Of a DNA stretch of 64,000 nucleotides, positions 61,972-64,000 are shown in pieces. Source of the DNA: Durusdinium trenchii (taxonomy: Eukaryota > Sar > Dinophyceae > Suessiales > Symbiodiniaceae); contig CAXAMN010004080.1 in assembly GCA_963970005.1 (NCBI GenBank), positions 70,024 to 134,023 of the forward strand. The letters run 5' to 3'. The position numbers were made by a program, and so were the translations under genes. The first letter of the stretch is position 1. Every line of letters starts with the position of its first letter. The notes under the pieces were generated by a model that had not been told where the DNA came from, searched no databases, and worked only from the letters and a program-made list of their open reading frames with translations.

Positions 61972-64000
61972 TCGTTGCCTCTGGCCAGCCAGTCAGACCA
62001 CAGCGCGCCTAGGTGCCATTGCAATGCCTAAGAGTGTATTCGCAGCCTTGGTTGCCACTGCAGAACCTGACAAACGCAACTACTATCTTGTCCATGCTGC
62101 TGAAGATTGTCTGTGCGACTGGAAGCCGACAGAGGAGGAGTTTGGTATGTTGCAACAATCCCTGCACATCACGTATGTAACAGAATCTGCAAGGTGGATG
62201 GGCAAGCATAAACATAGTTACTGGCACTGGCTTCAGTGCCAGCTCCCTGCAGGCCAGGTCAGTCTTACCACGCTAAAACTCACACACCCAGAGGTGGTTC
62301 CTCGCCGGGACCGAATAGCTGCCCCCATGCGCTTGGCCTCCTGGATTCGCTTTGAAACAGTAATGACCAGCGATGATTGGGAAGGTGCCATTAGCTTGTT
62401 GGTGTCCAACCTCCACCGATCTGACCAAGAATTGCTAGTGCTGCTACAGAGGTGTGTCGCGGGGCAGCAAATTGACTCCATGGAAGAAGCACATGCGCTA
62501 CTGCTGAAAAACTTTCGGGTTGGCAGAGGTAATCAAAGTGCGTGTGCTCAATGGCTGACAGAAATGGCCCGAGACCTTTTAGCACCAATCCCATTCCGGG
62601 AGGTGTTTGTCATCCTAGCCCTGTTCCTCCCGCAACTCACATTTGTTGATGAGGCTGCTACAAAGAAAGAGCTGTGGAGCAGTCCCACTGTCCGCAAGTT
62701 TGGCTTAGTTGTGGATGTCACTCCAACAGCCACGGGGTTACAAGGTATGCATGAATATCGTATAGCCTTTCCGGCGTGGTCACAGTCGGCCATCTTCTGC
62801 CCTGCACACTTCCAAAGCTGTAATTATGAGCAACTTGCTAGCAGCCCCTCAAGCACAGTTCATATGGGTTCACAGGCGGGGAAGGCTTATCGACTAGTTC
62901 TGGAGGAGCACGGCAAGTGCTATTCAGTCTTAGCACTCTTGCTTGCCTTTGCGACTCCTTCGCGGAAACGCAAAGGGGATGAGGCGCCCAGTGAAAAGCT
63001 ACGCCGCTTGAGCAGCCCTAGGCACTGGGACGTCGCCTTAGTGCCGTTCCCGGAAGAGTTTGTGCCGTTGCCCATGTCAGCTGAGACTGGCCTGGCGTGC
63101 TCTGCTCCATGGGCTTTCCCGCCCAGCCTCTGCGTGTTGGAATCTAGAGCAACGCGGATCCGAGTTTTGGCCATCGCTGAAGCAGGTGACACCGTCACTG
63201 CAGATCATTTCTTGCAAATGGCCAGCTTAGCGGCAGAGCATAAGCCCACTGTGCTGGGAATTCCCGGCCAAGTGCCCATTCCGTATCAGTTAGAGAGCAC
63301 AGTAGTCCTACTGCAGAGTCTGCATGCCCTCTTCCAGCTGCTGACCTCTGGCAGCACAATGCAACACTGTCCCCAAGCCGCCAGCTTCGCTGTGGCACTA
63401 GGCACCGCCGCCCGACATGACAACGGGCACATAGTGTCGATGGCTGCCAGCCTCGCGATTGCTCTCCGATCTGGCAGATCTACCCTTGCAGTAGCGGGAG
63501 TCTTTGGTGCAGGCAAGACCCGATCCCTGACCTTTCTACTCGCCTGGCTGGCTCTTACCACGCACCTTAAGATCGCAGTAGTACACAAGGAGAATCCGGC
63601 AGGCCGGGCAATCACCAAGTTACTCACAGCCTTTGACCTTGGACCAGATCACCAGAGATACTTCGTACGGCCAGTCAGCAGAGAAGAGGCAGAAACCAAC
63701 ATAGCCTGCACTGACTATGACTTGAGGGCAAGCGACGCGGCGTCATACATCCCTGGCTGCCATGTAGTAATTGTCACAACTGGACTCGTCTGGGATCAGA
63801 AAGGGCAGACTCATTCAACGCTCAACACCCATATGGAAAATGTAGACCTACTTATCAGTGAAGAGGCACAGCAGGATATGGACCTCAAATCTGCATTTGC
63901 GCCAACAGTCCCCCGACAGCCCTTCTTTCGTCTGCTGTTGGGTGATCCCAAGCAGAGCCCAGGTGGAGTGGCCGATGGACAGAGAGCTCATCGCACACTC

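Larger units (their letters stand above)
42640..64000 (+). mobile_element. Giant DNMT-bearing retroelement, copy R (3' end off window)
   Basis: Plus-strand copy containing the 5' leader, full ORF1, ORF2 with two frameshifts, the small membrane ORF, ORF3 to ORF5, and the start of the long ORF6 through helicase motif III at the window edge. From 46713 onward it matches copy L (reversed 41742 to about 24580) with only scattered substitutions and small indels. At more than 21 kb it is far longer than ordinary non-LTR elements (about 4-8 kb). The exact 5' boundary is unknown; I place it near 42640 because no homology to copy L or LRR genes is seen upstream of the leader hairpins. Confidence 0.75.
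59377..64000 (+). pseudogene. Element ORF6: GT-like, hydrolase-like and SF1 helicase polyprotein (partial)
   Basis: ATG 59377 (MSHDPWMEDSNSL). The first frame runs to 61509 and includes FALIDNDCVPITLFE (DXD, GT-A-like), SALDLCMVWSLYGLYMCKHF, and an acidic Ser-rich linker at about 60930-61080. One extra G in a G-run at about 61490 shifts the frame. From there the ORF is open to the window end: FTVNGFSAGSYTGAVIALAI (GXSXG elbow), YYLVHAAEDCLCDW, then, without the stop seen in copy L, VSNLHRSDQELLVLL into the helicase with GVFGAGKTRS (about 63500), LLISEEAQQ (about 63850) and LLLGDPKQSPG (about 63940). Domain names beyond the helicase are motif-level guesses. Confidence 0.6.

Noticed and set aside
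1-64000. tRNA, rRNA, snRNA or CRISPR features.
   Set aside because: No cloverleaf, conserved rRNA segment, spliced-leader RNA gene or regular spacer array was recognised by eye. A covariance-model scan would be needed to exclude small RNAs.
20938-64000. Assembly artefact (mirrored contig) as explanation for the inverted arms.
   Set aside because: The arms differ by many substitutions and independent indels and have different 5' ends, so they are distinct copies.

Overview
This window looks like nuclear DNA of a dinoflagellate, most likely Symbiodiniaceae. The evidence is: intron-rich genes with non-canonical or repeat-flanked splice sites (exons on the minus strand at 0.25-10.8 kb); a plastid lipid-associated protein (fibrillin) gene whose first exon has a signal-peptide-like presequence; a truncated relic of the dinoflagellate spliced leader just upstream of an LRR gene; tandem same-strand LRR genes; and a giant retroelement that carries a DNMT3-like cytosine methyltransferase. 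Retrotransposon-borne methyltransferases are known from Symbiodinium.

Layout. 0.25-7.7 kb, minus strand: exons of a GCN1-like HEAT-repeat protein. 8.1-10.8 kb, minus strand: an eight-exon model of a plastid-targeted fibrillin-like protein. Introns here hold clusters of a CTAG-rich palindromic repeat and an AT microsatellite. 10.8-14.3 kb: nothing recognised with confidence. 14.3-17.1 kb: repeats, namely an exact 50-bp tandem pair, a duplicated segment of about 0.88 kb, an inverted piece, and a stray LRR exon. 17.2-20.8 kb: three LRR_5 (BspA-like) genes in tandem on the minus strand; one looks intact, one has a frameshift, and one is 5'-truncated by an apparent inversion.

20.9-41.7 kb (minus) and 42.7-64.0 kb (plus): two diverged copies of one giant element arranged head to head. 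Reading 5' to 3', its plan is ORF1 (unknown N-terminal region, USP-like protease fold, DNMT3-like methyltransferase), ORF2 overlapping ORF1 by ATGA (EEP endonuclease, reverse transcriptase, RVT zinc-binding domain, RNase H, and a C-terminal domain with motifs like family-A polymerases or single-subunit RNA polymerases), a small membrane protein, three unknown ORFs, then a very long ORF (DXD glycosyltransferase-like, GXSXG hydrolase-like, SF1 helicase) and a further C-terminal ORF. The minus copy lacks the first ~3.9 kb of the element and is joined at about 41,742 to an LRR gene fragment. The plus copy is complete at its 5' end and runs off the right edge. The copies carry different frameshifts, so neither is fully intact, but between them the ancestral reading frames can be followed. 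ORF1 with the methyltransferase is open throughout in the plus copy.

Across the LRR, repeat and element regions there is an unexpected family of small perfect hairpins. All share the core CTAAGG (or CCTTAG) at the loop but have unrelated palindromic arms. I count 19 copies with at least 11 different arms, mostly in leaders and between ORFs. I know of no description of this family.
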